Assembly: GCA_009777715.1 (NCBI GenBank)
Contig: WRLH01000001.1
Span: forward strand, 62,001-126,000
Direction: 5' to 3'
Origin: Lachnospiraceae bacterium
Lineage (GTDB): Bacteria > Bacillota > Clostridia > Lachnospirales > Lachnospiraceae
DNA: 64,000 bases
Both the position numbers and the translations under genes were made by a program. Below are positions 43,271 through 52,415 of this stretch, in pieces; position 1 is the stretch's first letter; each line of letters starts with the position of its first letter. A model generated the notes under the pieces. It worked only from the letters and a program-made list of their open reading frames with translations, was not told where the DNA came from and made no database searches.

Positions 43271-43326
43271 TCCGTAAGTATGACGTATTCCGTAAGTATG
43301 ACGTACTCCGTAGCTCAGACCTACTC
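43271..43326. repeat. 18-bp tandem repeat upstream of fpg
   Basis: TCCGTAAGTATGACGTAT (43271-43288) and TCCGTAAGTATGACGTAC (43289-43306), with a third degenerate unit TCCGTAGCTCAGACCTAC. It lies in the fpg leader; the apparent upstream in-frame start at 43280 falls inside it. Confidence 0.85.
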
Positions 43327-43369
43327 TGCCTTACTCCGCAAGCGTAAGCCATACCTAAAGGAGCATAAT

Positions 43370-44209
43370 ATGCCGGAACTACCCGAGGTGGAAACCGTCC
43401 GCCAGACGCTTAGGAAAACTATATTAAATGCGAAGATAACCAAAGTTAGCGTTATCTATGACAAAATCATCAAAGGAAATCCTGACGATTTCATCATGAA
43501 AACCAGCGGAAAAACAATATGTGAAATAGACCGCGTCGGAAAATACCTGATTTTTGTCTTAGACGACATTGCTTTTGTCTCCCACCTTAGAATGGAGGGT
43601 AAGTATAATATTTTGGGCGTGGGAGCGGAGATTGGCAAGCACGAACATATTATTTTCCACCTTGCGGATGGGCGTGAGCTTAGATACCATGACACGCGAA
43701 AATTCGGGCGAATGGAACTAAAAAGCCGCGATAATTATAAGAATGAACCGCCGCTTAGCAAATTAGGGCCAGAGCCTTTTACTGCCGATGCGGATTTACT
43801 TTATAAAAGGCTTAAAAAAAGCCGCCTGCCGATAAAATCCCTGCTCCTTGACCAGACTATCCTTAATGGAATCGGCAATATTTATGCCAACGAAATTTGC
43901 TACCAACTTAGGATTAATCCCCATGTGCCAGGCAATCAAATTACCGAAGAAAAGACAAAAGAGCTGATTGCGGTTGCTAGCAGGATTCTCATAGAAGCAA
44001 TTGCTTTGGGCGGGACAACAATCCACTCCTTTACAACAGGCGGAGTCAGCGGACGCTTCCAGACAAAGCTTAAGGTTCACGGGAAAAAGGAATGCCCCGC
44101 TTGCCTAAAGCCAGTCATTAAAGCCCAAATCGGCGGCCGCGGAACATACTACTGTGAATCGTGTCAAAGTGCGGAGAGTGAGGAAATAAATCATGCCAAA
44201 AAGCAATAA
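43370..44209 (+). CDS. mutM: Formamidopyrimidine-DNA glycosylase
   Basis: Base-excision repair enzyme that removes 8-oxoguanine. The N-terminus MPELPEVETV supplies the catalytic Pro2 and Glu3; RYHDTRKFGRM and the H2TH region (LLLDQTILNGIGNIYANEICY) are present, and a C-terminal zinc finger (CPACLKPV...YYCESCQ) closes the protein. 279 residues from the ATG at 43370, preceded by AAAGGAG. It overlaps the WYL regulator by 17 bp. Confidence 0.97.
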   Translation: MPELPEVETVRQTLRKTILNAKITKVSVIYDKIIKGNPDDFIMKTSGKTICEIDRVGKYLIFVLDDIAFVSHLRMEGKYNILGVGAEIGKHEHIIFHLADGRELRYHDTRKFGRMELKSRDNYKNEPPLSKLGPEPFTADADLLYKRLKKSRLPIKSLLLDQTILNGIGNIYANEICYQLRINPHVPGNQITEEKTKELIAVASRILIEAIALGGTTIHSFTTGGVSGRFQTKLKVHGKKECPACLKPVIKAQIGGRGTYYCESCQSAESEEINHAKKQ

Positions 44210-45182
44210 CCAAAAATTAAAACTGCTATACCTAGCCAAAATCTTACAGGAAAGAACTGACGATAGCCACCGCCTTTCCCTAAAGGAAATCCAGTCAGCC
44301 CTTTTAACTCATGATATCAATGCCGAACGTAAAAGCTTGTATGATGATATCGAAATGCTCCGGGCATTCGGCCTTGACATTATTGGCGAGTCCCTTGGCA
44401 AGGGATATGTATATTATATCGGGAGCCGCCAGTTCGAGCTGGCAGAGCTGAAACTATTAGTTGATGCCGTCCAAGCTTCGAAATTTATCACCGTCAAAAA
44501 ATCAACTGGCCTGATTAAAAAACTCGGCAGCCTGACCAGCAATCACGAAGCAACGAAACTAAAACGCCAAGTCTATGTCGCCGACCGGATTAAGACAATG
44601 AATGAAAGCATTTATTACAATGTTGATATCTTACATAATGCAATTGGAAGCAATGTCAGGATTTGCTTTCAATACACCAGATGGACAGTCGGCAAAGTCC
44701 TTGAACTCAAAAAGGGCGGTGAAATATATGAAGTAAGCCCCTGGGCCCTTTCTTGGGACAACGAAAATTATTATCTTGTTGCTTATGATAGCAACGATGG
44801 AATCATCAAGCATTACCGCGTTGACAAGATGATGAAGCTGTCATTAACAGAAAAAAGCCGTGAGGGCAGGGAATTTTTTGAAAAATTTAACATGGCGTCA
44901 TATTCTCGCAAAATGTTTGGAATGTACCACGGCAAAGACGAATTAGTAAAAATCCAGTTTAATAATGACTTAGCCGGAGTTGTGATTGACCGCTTTGGCA
45001 AAGATGTCACCCTAAGGCCTGTTGATGAAAGCCACTTCGTTGCGGTAGTAAAGGTTGCGGTAAGTATGCAGTTTATCGCTTGGATTATCGGCCTTTCCGC
45101 TGGGGCGAAGATTATCTCGCCTGACCATGTTGCGGCGAAGATGAGGGAAACCATTGATATCCTGAGAGAGATATATGAATGA
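44193..45182 (+). CDS. WYL-domain transcriptional regulator
   Basis: 329 residues: an N-terminal winged-helix HTH (LSLKEIQSALLTHDINAERKSLYDDIEMLRAFGLDI) and a WYL domain (VSPWALSWDNENYYLVAYD ... HYRVDKM) with a C-terminal WCX extension. WYL domains bind nucleic-acid or nucleotide-like ligands and often report DNA damage. Coupled to fpg by a 17-bp overlap, so regulation in response to DNA damage is plausible. Start ATG at 44193 with GAGTGAGGAAA upstream. Confidence 0.9.
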   Translation: MPKSNNQKLKLLYLAKILQERTDDSHRLSLKEIQSALLTHDINAERKSLYDDIEMLRAFGLDIIGESLGKGYVYYIGSRQFELAELKLLVDAVQASKFITVKKSTGLIKKLGSLTSNHEATKLKRQVYVADRIKTMNESIYYNVDILHNAIGSNVRICFQYTRWTVGKVLELKKGGEIYEVSPWALSWDNENYYLVAYDSNDGIIKHYRVDKMMKLSLTEKSREGREFFEKFNMASYSRKMFGMYHGKDELVKIQFNNDLAGVVIDRFGKDVTLRPVDESHFVAVVKVAVSMQFIAWIIGLSAGAKIISPDHVAAKMRETIDILREIYE

Positions 45183-45290
45183 ATGAAAGAATAAAAAAAA
45201 TATGCAAGCGCAATAATTTGTTTGCATAATTGAGTAAGCACAATAAATTTGCTTGCATAACCTAGCAAGCAAATTAAGACAAGCTTTATG

Positions 45291-45313
45291 ACCGCTGCGG
45301 CGGTTATTTTTTA
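45291..45313 (+). terminator. Terminator after the WYL gene
   Basis: ACCGC-TGCG-GCGGT followed by TATTTTTTATT. The rest of 45183-45436 is AT-rich. It holds a degenerate direct repeat of about 30 bp (around 45202 and 45232, with TTTGCTTGCATAA-like cores) and no gene. Confidence 0.75.
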
Positions 45314-45436
45314 TTAAAACAGGGAATAAATTTATAAAAGATTCTATTAATTTATTAAATATAAAAGAATCTTTAAAATTGATAAGCTAAAGAATTTTCC
45401 CCATTGATTATTTTAGTTTGTCTTTTTAAACAGTAC

Positions 45437-45484
45437 GCAATTAGTGAGATAAGCAATTAGTAAGGTAAACAATTAGTGAGGTAA
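45437..45484. repeat. 16-bp tandem repeat forming the leader of the DUF368 gene
   Basis: GCAATTAGTGAGATAA, GCAATTAGTAAGGTAA and ACAATTAGTGAGGTAA in a row, then GCAATG. The GTGAGG of the last unit serves as ribosome site for the ATG at 45488, so repeat number changes would not move that spacing but could affect the leader. Confidence 0.88.
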
Positions 45485-45487
45485 GCA

Positions 45488-46360
45488 ATGCTATCATGGT
45501 TTTTTCGATTGATAAAGGGTTTTATAATTGGCACAGGCTTTATTATTCCGGGGGTGAGCGGCGGGGTTTTTGCGGCGATTTTTGGCGTTTATGAGCCGAT
45601 GGTTAAATTTCTGGGAAATATTACCAAAAACTTTAGCAATAATTTTAAGTTTTTTTTGCCCATCGGCATTGGCGGAATGATAAGCATTGTTTTTGTTTCG
45701 CGAGTTTTGGGCGATTTTTTCCGGCTGGCCCAAGTGCCGTTAACTTGGTTTTTTATTGGCTGCGTCTTAGGGACTTTACCCTACCTATATAAAAAAGCTG
45801 GCGAGCAAGGCCGGGAAAGCAAACACCTGCTTATTTTGCTCCTTTCATGTGTGATGATGTTTGTGCTGTTAATTTTTATGCAGGATATTTTAAAAATAGC
45901 CAAGATACCAACTGAAAGCCTAGTGACATGGTTACTTGCAGGGGTGCTGATGGCACTTGGCGCAATTGTTCCGGGGCTTAGCCCCTCAAATTTCTTGCTG
46001 TACATGGGAATATACGGAGTCATGATGGAGCGGATTGGGAATATTGAGCTTCATGTCATAGTGCCGATTTTGGGCGGTGCTTTTGCCTGTATTTTGCTGC
46101 TCTCAAAAGCATTTGACGCATTATTTTTGCGTGCCTTTGCCGGAATGTATCATTTTATTATTGGCATTATTATTGCTTCTACGCTGATGGTTATCCCTTG
46201 GAGCGGAAAAATGCTGGAAAACGGGACGCGGAATAATTATGATTTTTCTTTAGTTTTAACTTGCTTTTTGACGTGCGTTGTTGGTCTGGGGCTGGGTTTT
46301 TTGATGAGTCTTTTAGAGAAAAAAATTAAAACAGTTGACAACTTGGGGGATTATGGATAA
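45488..46360 (+). CDS. popT: DUF368 membrane protein, undecaprenyl-phosphate translocase (PopT type)
   Basis: 290 residues with about eight hydrophobic helices. The family signature IIPGVSGGVFAAIFGVYE near residue 20 and the inverted-repeat counterpart GAIVPGLSPSNFLLYMGIY near residue 160 are clear, as expected for the internally duplicated DUF368 fold. Members such as PopT recycle undecaprenyl phosphate across the membrane for cell-wall and polysaccharide synthesis (established for homologues). A single gene here, after a terminator. Symbol is by family only. Confidence 0.85.
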   Translation: MLSWFFRLIKGFIIGTGFIIPGVSGGVFAAIFGVYEPMVKFLGNITKNFSNNFKFFLPIGIGGMISIVFVSRVLGDFFRLAQVPLTWFFIGCVLGTLPYLYKKAGEQGRESKHLLILLLSCVMMFVLLIFMQDILKIAKIPTESLVTWLLAGVLMALGAIVPGLSPSNFLLYMGIYGVMMERIGNIELHVIVPILGGAFACILLLSKAFDALFLRAFAGMYHFIIGIIIASTLMVIPWSGKMLENGTRNNYDFSLVLTCFLTCVVGLGLGFLMSLLEKKIKTVDNLGDYG

Positions 46361-46438
46361 AATGAGAGTCAAGCACTTTGAAACTAGTGTGCTATTAAAT
46401 GGAAATAGCACTAAGATTTAATAGAAATTAGATTTATT

Positions 46439-46522
46439 AGCATTAATTTAATAGCATTAATTAAATAGCATTAATTAAATAGCATTAATTTATTAGCATT
46501 AATTCATTAGCATTAATTTATT
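46439..46522. repeat. 14-bp tandem repeat, six copies
   Basis: AGCATTAATTWAWT units start at 46439, 46453, 46467, 46481, 46495 and 46509. It lies in the spacer before the DUF4190-like gene; related degenerate ATTAAATAGAAATTAG sequence extends upstream to about 46395. Confidence 0.92.
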
Positions 46523-46609
46523 AATTTTGATAGCATTAAATTTATTTTAAAGGCAACTTTGAACCCTAAATACAAAGTTTGCGAAATTTGGAAAGGCATG
46601 GTTATTAAA

Positions 46610-47254
46610 ATGAGCGATTTTTTGAATAATGATGAAAAAATAAATTGTCCGTCTTGCGGCGGTGAAAATAAAGCAACAAACACTTTTTGCATGAGTTGCG
46701 GCGAGAGGATTGTGCCAATCGAGAAGCCCGAAGCACCGCAGCCAATCCCACCAGCAGCCCCACAACCAATCCCACCAGCAGCCCCACAACCAATCCCACC
46801 AACAGCCCCGGATGCTAATACCATCGAAAGGGCCGAGGGCGAGGTTGTAAAATCTACGCCGTGGTATAATGAAGGAAACGAGGCGGCTAAGGGTAACCCT
46901 TACCAAAATACTGGTTCGGCTTATAAAGTACCGCCTACATATGCACAAGGCGGAAACAAAGCGGCCGGAAATGTAAGCAACGGCGGGAACAGCGGCCTGG
47001 CAATTGCGTCATTAGTATGCGGAATTGTTTCATTTGCCTGCTGTTATTTTTCATTCTTTGTTTCGATTGCGGGATTGATTATGGGAATCATTTCTTTAGT
47101 GAAGAAGCAAAACGGACGCGGAATGGCAATCGCCGGAATAATCATCAGTTCGCTTTCGATTTTATTTTACATTATAGTGATTGGGGCAATTGCGATTTTC
47201 TCAGAAAGCGTTAACAGCTGGTTACAGTTAATTGATACACAATCAATTTATTAA
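46610..47254 (+). CDS. Zinc-ribbon, DUF4190-like membrane protein
   Basis: 214 residues. An N-terminal zinc ribbon (CPSCGG...CMSCGE) is followed by a Pro/Ala linker with three copies of PQPIPPAA (an in-frame 24-bp tandem repeat, nt 46733-46807) and two hydrophobic helices in a DUF4190-type segment: SGLAIASLVCGIVSFACCYFS and GRGMAIAGIIISSLSILFYI. Function unknown. The ATG at 46610 is chosen; an ATG at 46598 lies 1 nt from the GAAAGG site, and 46610 is 13 nt from it. Confidence 0.8.
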   Translation: MSDFLNNDEKINCPSCGGENKATNTFCMSCGERIVPIEKPEAPQPIPPAAPQPIPPAAPQPIPPTAPDANTIERAEGEVVKSTPWYNEGNEAAKGNPYQNTGSAYKVPPTYAQGGNKAAGNVSNGGNSGLAIASLVCGIVSFACCYFSFFVSIAGLIMGIISLVKKQNGRGMAIAGIIISSLSILFYIIVIGAIAIFSESVNSWLQLIDTQSIY

Positions 47255-47315
47255 TAATCGATAATTGATTCGCAATCAAAAATGATTCACAATCAAAAAT
47301 TGATTCGCAATCAAT

Positions 47316-47780
47316 TTAATTGCTGAATATCTCTTCTGGAATGTCGCCGCGGAGAATTTCCGCGATATAGCGCAAGCGCAAATTTGCCCGCTCATAGTTT
47401 TCCGTGGCCGCCAAAGCGATATTATCATTGTAGGGAGAAGCTAGAAAGGCTTCATTAAAAAGTAAAACAGCCTCAGCCATATATTCATCAGCTTGCCTTG
47501 CCAGCTCATCAACGCCATAAAAAACCTCTGGCACATCATATGTAGCCATTTCTTTGACTGCCAAAGCAACGCCATCAAGATAATTAAGAATATCGGGGAC
47601 AGCAGAATCAGAATAAGGGTCAAGTGAATTGATTAAACCATCATAATCGCTAAGCTGTTCAAAAAAAGTTTCCATTTTATTTTTATAATCATCTAAAGCA
47701 GTGTCTTTGCCGCAGCCTGACAGGCTAAAAAGCAAAAAAAGGCAAAGAATGCTTAATAGGATTTTGGTTTTCTTTATCAA
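47316..47780 (-). CDS. Small lipoprotein of unknown function
   Basis: 154 residues with a signal peptide and lipobox LSGC (about residue 23), so the mature part should be tethered outside the membrane. The rest is helical, with no recognised family. TTG start with GGAGG 8 nt upstream. Convergent with the zinc-ribbon gene; between them is a run of imperfect 'CAATCAAAAATTGATT'-type repeats (47247-47315). Confidence 0.7.
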   Translation of the reverse strand: MIKKTKILLSILCLFLLFSLSGCGKDTALDDYKNKMETFFEQLSDYDGLINSLDPYSDSAVPDILNYLDGVALAVKEMATYDVPEVFYGVDELARQADEYMAEAVLLFNEAFLASPYNDNIALAATENYERANLRLRYIAEILRGDIPEEIFSN

Positions 47781-47875
47781 GGGTGTTTCCTCCGTGGGCT
47801 AAAAGGCATTTATGTATGAGTACAATCTAAAATACCACATCGAAGTAAAAAAATCAAGTTTGAATGGCAATAAGA

Positions 47876-48030
47876 ATGGAAGTTCGTAAATGGAAGTTCA
47901 TAAATGGAAGCTAATAATATGGAAGCTCATAAATGTAAGTTCATAAATGGAAGTTCGTAAATGGAAGTTATAAATGGAAGTTCATAAATGGAAATACATA
48001 AATGAAAGTTCATAAATGGAAATTCATAAT
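47876..48030. repeat. 14-bp tandem repeat, about eleven copies
   Basis: ATGGAAGTTCATAA and close variants repeat across this span with a 14-bp period and occasional 1-bp changes. No gene is seen between 47781 and 48189 other than this array, the metH promoter and a second short array. Confidence 0.92.
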
Positions 48031-48067
48031 TGAAAATTTCAAGAAATGAATTTTCACCTTGATTTGC

Positions 48068-48096
48068 TTGATTCATTGATAGTGATTTGGTACAAT
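48068..48096 (+). promoter_or_regulatory. Promoter of metH
   Basis: TTGATT (48068-48073), 17-bp spacer, TACAAT (48091-48096). The 5' leader that follows consists mostly of a 15-bp tandem repeat. No riboswitch-like fold was recognised. Confidence 0.65.
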
Positions 48097-48097
48097 A

Positions 48098-48163
48098 GAT
48101 AGAATGCAAAGATAGAGAATGCAAAGATAGAGAATGCAAAAATAGAGAATGCAAAAATAGAGA
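48098..48163. repeat. 15-bp tandem repeat in the metH leader
   Basis: GATAGAGAATGCAAA-type units, about four copies, between the predicted metH transcription start and its AAAGG ribosome site. Confidence 0.9.
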
Positions 48164-48189
48164 ACTACATACTTAGTTGAAAGGCAATT

Positions 48190-50685
48190 ATGACAAAACA
48201 AAAGTTTAAAGATTTCCTTGGAAGCCGGATTGTTTTCCTTGACGGAGCAACCGGAATTAACTTAATCAAAGCCGGAATGCCAAAGGGCGTTTGCCCGGAG
48301 CAATGGATATTAGCGAATCCGGACGCACTTGTTTCCTTGCAGAATAGTTATATTGAGGCCGGGAGCGAGATTATTTATGCGCCAACCTTTACCGGAAACC
48401 GGATCAAATTAAAAGAATACGGCCTTGAAGAGCGGATTGCCGAGATAAATACGGAATTAGTAAAGCTGTCGAAAAAAACGGCCGCGGGGCGGGCGTTAGT
48501 CGCAGGGAACATGACAATGACCGGATTACTTCTAAAACCGCTTGGCGAAATGGATTTAGAAGAGCTGATTGATGTTTATAAAGAACAAATTAAATATCTG
48601 GCCATGGGCGGGGCTGATTTGCTGGTGGTTGAGACGATGAACAGTCTTGCCGAAACCCGCGCTGCTTTGATTGCCGCCAAAGAAGTTTGCTCTCTGCCCG
48701 TAATTGCGACCTTGACTTTTGAAGCTAATGGCCGGACGCTTTATGGGACTGACCCCAAAACCGTGGCAGTAGTGCTTAAAAGCCTTGGCGCGATGGCAAT
48801 CGGGGTAAATTGCGGGGCCGGCCCAGACAAAATGCAAGCAATCATAAGCGAAATGGCGGAAGTATCAGACTTGCCGCTTATCGCAAAACCTAATGCCGGA
48901 ATGCCGATTCTTGATTCTGATGGCCAAACGGTCTACAATATGGCGGAAAAAGATTTTGCGGAGTCAATGCTTGGTTTAATTCGGGCCGGGGCGACATTAA
49001 TCGGCGGCTGTTGTGGGACAACTCCGGAATATATCAGGCAATTAAAGGCAAATTACCACAAAATGAAGCCGGAAAAAAGAGAAATGACGGAAAACCGTCA
49101 TTTAACATCAGAACGAAAAACGGTTACTTTTAATTTAGATTCCCCCCTTATTGTGGTCGGCGAACGGATTAATCCAACCGGAAAGAAAAAACTAAAATCC
49201 GAGTTAAAAAAAGGAAGCTTCGACCTGGTCTTAGATTTTGCGGAAGAGCAAGAGCAGGCCGGGGCGATGATTCTTGACATCAATATGGGCATGGAAGGAA
49301 TTGATGAGGTTGAAATGATGTTAGAGGCAATTGCCGAAATTACCTGCCGGACATTCATTCCTTTAGCGATTGATTCAAGCAATCCAGCGGTAATTGAGAA
49401 AGCCCTTAGGAATTATCCCGGCCGCGCTTTGATTAATTCAATTTCACTCGAAAAAGCCAAATTTGAGACAATTTTGCCTTTGGCAGAAAAATATGGCGCG
49501 ATGTTTATCTTGCTTCCCCTGTCTGACTCCGGGCTTCCGGCTAATCTGACAGAAAAAATCGCCATCATCGAAAAGATAACCAGCCGGGCAATCGAAATGG
49601 GAATCCCCAAAGCGGATATTATTGTTGATGCCTTAGTCACAACCGTTGGGGCAAATAAACAAGCGGCAATTGAAGCTTTGGAAACAATCCGCTATTGCAA
49701 AGAACAAGGTTATCTTTCGATTTGCGGGCTTTCGAATATTTCTTTTGGCTTGCCGGGACGCAGCTTAATAAATGCGGCTTTCCTTAAATTGGCGCGGGAC
49801 GCTGGGCTTTCGATGGCGATCGCAAATCCATCATTTATGATGGATTTTCCATCAAAGATGGATTTTCCGTCAAATATATCGAACATGACGGATTTTCCAC
49901 AAAACATGACAAATTTTCCAGAAGAGCCAGATCCAAATTATAGGCTGGCGGTTGATTTACTGCTTAACCGGGAAGACGCTGATTTAAAATACATTGACCG
50001 AATGAGTCAATTAACCCCCGCCCCGGAAAACCCAAGCGAAGAAATAAAGCCGGAAACCCCCGGTGATTTGCTAAAGCAAGCGATTTTAAAGGGGCAACGC
50101 GCCAAAATAATTGATTTGATAAAAATGGCTCTTAATAATGAAATAAAAGCGGATGAGATTCTTGATTCTTATTTGCTTCCGGCCATTAATGAGGTTGGCG
50201 ATTTGTACGATAAGGGAGAGTACTTTCTCCCCCAGCTAATTGCAGCTGCCGAAACAATGAAACTAGCGGCCACATATCTTGAGCCAATGCTTGCCCAAAA
50301 AGAAAATGGCATTACTACAGCAACAATTGTCATTGCAACGGTTGCCGGTGATATTCATGACATCGGAAAGAACCTTGTTGTCCTAATGCTTAGGAATCAT
50401 GGCTTCCGGGTCATTGATTTGGGAAAAGATGTTGCTTCCTGTGAGATCATCAGTAAAGCGAAAGAACATAAGGCGGATATTATTGCTTTATCCGCATTGA
50501 TGACGACAACAATGGCAGAAATGAAAAATATCACCAAGCTGGCAAAAGAAAATAACCTAAATGCTTATGTTATTATCGGCGGGGCTGTGACTTCCCCTCA
50601 ATATGCGGACGAAATAGGCGCCCGTGGCCATGGAAAAGATGCAGCGGATGCGGTCCGGCTGGTCAAGAGATTAATGGGCAAATAA
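48190..50685 (+). CDS. metH: Cobalamin-dependent methionine synthase (short form)
   Basis: Transfers methyl from methyltetrahydrofolate to homocysteine. Domains: homocysteine-binding barrel (1-290) with zinc cysteines in GVNCGAGP and GGCCGTTP; pterin-binding barrel (about 315-600; VVGERINPTGKKKL, DINMG); B12 cap (about 620-700) and B12-binding domain with the cobalt-ligand His in GDIHDIGKN (about 719). At 831 residues it lacks the C-terminal AdoMet reactivation domain, as short MetH forms of Firmicutes do. The pterin domain contains a repeat insertion (see 49840-49926). ATG after GAAAGGC. Confidence 0.95.
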   Translation: MTKQKFKDFLGSRIVFLDGATGINLIKAGMPKGVCPEQWILANPDALVSLQNSYIEAGSEIIYAPTFTGNRIKLKEYGLEERIAEINTELVKLSKKTAAGRALVAGNMTMTGLLLKPLGEMDLEELIDVYKEQIKYLAMGGADLLVVETMNSLAETRAALIAAKEVCSLPVIATLTFEANGRTLYGTDPKTVAVVLKSLGAMAIGVNCGAGPDKMQAIISEMAEVSDLPLIAKPNAGMPILDSDGQTVYNMAEKDFAESMLGLIRAGATLIGGCCGTTPEYIRQLKANYHKMKPEKREMTENRHLTSERKTVTFNLDSPLIVVGERINPTGKKKLKSELKKGSFDLVLDFAEEQEQAGAMILDINMGMEGIDEVEMMLEAIAEITCRTFIPLAIDSSNPAVIEKALRNYPGRALINSISLEKAKFETILPLAEKYGAMFILLPLSDSGLPANLTEKIAIIEKITSRAIEMGIPKADIIVDALVTTVGANKQAAIEALETIRYCKEQGYLSICGLSNISFGLPGRSLINAAFLKLARDAGLSMAIANPSFMMDFPSKMDFPSNISNMTDFPQNMTNFPEEPDPNYRLAVDLLLNREDADLKYIDRMSQLTPAPENPSEEIKPETPGDLLKQAILKGQRAKIIDLIKMALNNEIKADEILDSYLLPAINEVGDLYDKGEYFLPQLIAAAETMKLAATYLEPMLAQKENGITTATIVIATVAGDIHDIGKNLVVLMLRNHGFRVIDLGKDVASCEIISKAKEHKADIIALSALMTTTMAEMKNITKLAKENNLNAYVIIGGAVTSPQYADEIGARGHGKDAADAVRLVKRLMGK
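49840..49926 (+). repeat. In-frame repeat insertion within metH
   Basis: Two 18-bp units (ATGGATTTTCC-type, MDFPSK and MDFPSN) and two 21-bp units (MTDFPQN and MTNFPEE) in a row around residues 551-579. It sits in a loop late in the pterin-binding domain, where homologues have a shorter segment. It keeps the reading frame. Confidence 0.85.
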
Positions 50686-50753
50686 AAAACCTTGCCTTTT
50701 TTCCCAAAATATGTTTCACTAGATAAAACACCACTTAAAAAGGAGTAAAGATC

Positions 50754-52394
50754 ATGACCGGAGCAGATGCAATAATTAAATGCCTGGAAGCAGAAGAAGT
50801 AAAGGTCGTTTTTGGTTATCCCGGCGTCGCGATTGCCCCCTTTTATAATAGTATCTTGGATTCAAAAATCCGCCCGGTTCTCGTCCGGACGGAGCAAAGT
50901 GCTGCCCATGCCGCTTCGGGTTATGCCCGGATTAGCGGAAAGAGTGCGGTTTGCGCGGTTACCTCTGGCCCGGGGGCAACAAATGTCATCACGGGCATAG
51001 CGACTGCTTATGCTGATTCCATTCCCTTGATTTGCATTACCGGGCAGGTCCATTCCGAATTAATCGGCAGTGATGTTTTCCAAGAGGCGGACATCACCGG
51101 AGCGGTGGAATCTTTTGTCAAATACAGTTATCTGATTAAAAATGCCGAAGATATCCCCCGTATTTTTAAGGAAGCGTTTTTTATTGCCAATTCCGGGCGG
51201 AAAGGCCCGGTCTTGATTGACATTCCCGTTGATATCCAAGACGCGCAAATAAAAGATTTCACCTATCCTGATGAAATTTCAATGCGGACTTATAAACCAA
51301 CCGTCAAAGGACACGCTGTCCAAATTAAAAAAGTCATCAGCCAGTTAGAAAAGGCGAAAAGGCCGATGATTTGTGTTGGCGGCGGCATCCATTTATCCGG
51401 CGGGACTAAGGAACTGATTCATTTTGCGGAAAGATACCGCATTCCGGTGGTATCGACGATGATGGGCATCGGGGCAATGCCAACGAGGCACCCGCTTTAT
51501 TTTGGCATGGTTGGCAACAATGGGAAAAACTACGCTAACCGCGCCATGAACGAATCGGATATGCTGATAATGGTGGGGGCAAGGGTTGCTGACCGGGCAA
51601 TGAGCCAGCCTGATTTGATTATGGCCAACAAAATTTTGGTCCATATTGATGTTGATACTGCCGAAATCGGCAAAAATGTCGGCCCGGCGATTCCGCTGGT
51701 TGGTGACGCAAAGCATATTTTTGATCAGCTTGAAGAGGAAGAATGCCCTGCGCAGTCGGACGCATTGATCAAAAAAAGGGCTGAATGGATAAAAACGCTT
51801 GAAGATTACCGCGATACGATGAAGCGCATCCGCACCCCCAACCCTGATTATGTTGATCCGGCCGTCTTTATCCGCCGTCTTTCCGAAAAAATGGAAAATA
51901 ATGCCATTTATGTTGCTGATGTCGGGCAAAATCAGATTTGGTCTTGTACTTATTATGTTGTCCGTGAGGGCCGCTTCTTAACGACTGGCGGAATGGGAAC
52001 GATGGGTTATTCGATTCCGGCGGCGATGGGGGCAAAGGCCGCCGCCCCTAATCGGCAAGTTGTTGCGGTTTGCGGTGATGGGAGCTTCCAAATGTCAATG
52101 ATGGAGCTGGCAACGATCCGCCAGCATGATATTCCGGTCAAAATCATTGTCCTTAAGAATAATTACTTAGGCCTCGTCCGTGAATTTCAGCATTATTCAT
52201 ATAATGACAAATATTCAGTTGTTGACCTGACCGGAAGCCCTGACCTTTCCCAAATCGCCAAAGCCTATGAAATGGATTTTATCCGCCTTACAAATATGGC
52301 GGAAGCGGAAGGCGCAATTGACAGCTTCCTTTTAGAAGATAAGTCGGTTTTGATGGAATGCCTGATTGACCCGATGGATATGGTCAGAGGATAA
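50754..52394 (+). CDS. ilvB: Acetolactate synthase large subunit
   Basis: Thiamine-diphosphate enzyme making acetolactate or acetohydroxybutyrate, the first common step of Val/Leu/Ile synthesis. The catalytic Glu is in RTEQSAAHAA, followed by TSGPGATN; the central FAD/nucleotide domain and the TPP motif GDGSFQMSMMELATIRQHDIPVKIIVLKNN are present. 546 residues. Starts at an ATG after AAAGGAG, and leads an operon with two small subunits and ilvC. No T-box or attenuator was recognised upstream. Confidence 0.95.
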   Translation: MTGADAIIKCLEAEEVKVVFGYPGVAIAPFYNSILDSKIRPVLVRTEQSAAHAASGYARISGKSAVCAVTSGPGATNVITGIATAYADSIPLICITGQVHSELIGSDVFQEADITGAVESFVKYSYLIKNAEDIPRIFKEAFFIANSGRKGPVLIDIPVDIQDAQIKDFTYPDEISMRTYKPTVKGHAVQIKKVISQLEKAKRPMICVGGGIHLSGGTKELIHFAERYRIPVVSTMMGIGAMPTRHPLYFGMVGNNGKNYANRAMNESDMLIMVGARVADRAMSQPDLIMANKILVHIDVDTAEIGKNVGPAIPLVGDAKHIFDQLEEEECPAQSDALIKKRAEWIKTLEDYRDTMKRIRTPNPDYVDPAVFIRRLSEKMENNAIYVADVGQNQIWSCTYYVVREGRFLTTGGMGTMGYSIPAAMGAKAAAPNRQVVAVCGDGSFQMSMMELATIRQHDIPVKIIVLKNNYLGLVREFQHYSYNDKYSVVDLTGSPDLSQIAKAYEMDFIRLTNMAEAEGAIDSFLLEDKSVLMECLIDPMDMVRG

Positions 52395-52415
52395 AAAGCA
52401 TAAAGGAGCAAAGCA

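Noticed and set aside
47876-48030. 14-bp repeats considered as CRISPR or iteron-type replication origin
   Set aside because: Units are too short for CRISPR, directly contiguous, and there is no replication gene or DnaA box cluster nearby.
48030-48190. SAM or cobalamin riboswitch upstream of metH
   Set aside because: The leader is mostly a 15-bp tandem repeat; no conserved B12-box or SAM riboswitch core was seen.
50686-50753. T-box or leader-peptide attenuator before ilvB
   Set aside because: The spacer is only 68 bp with no T-box core (TGGNACCGCG-like) and no run of Leu, Val or Ile codons.
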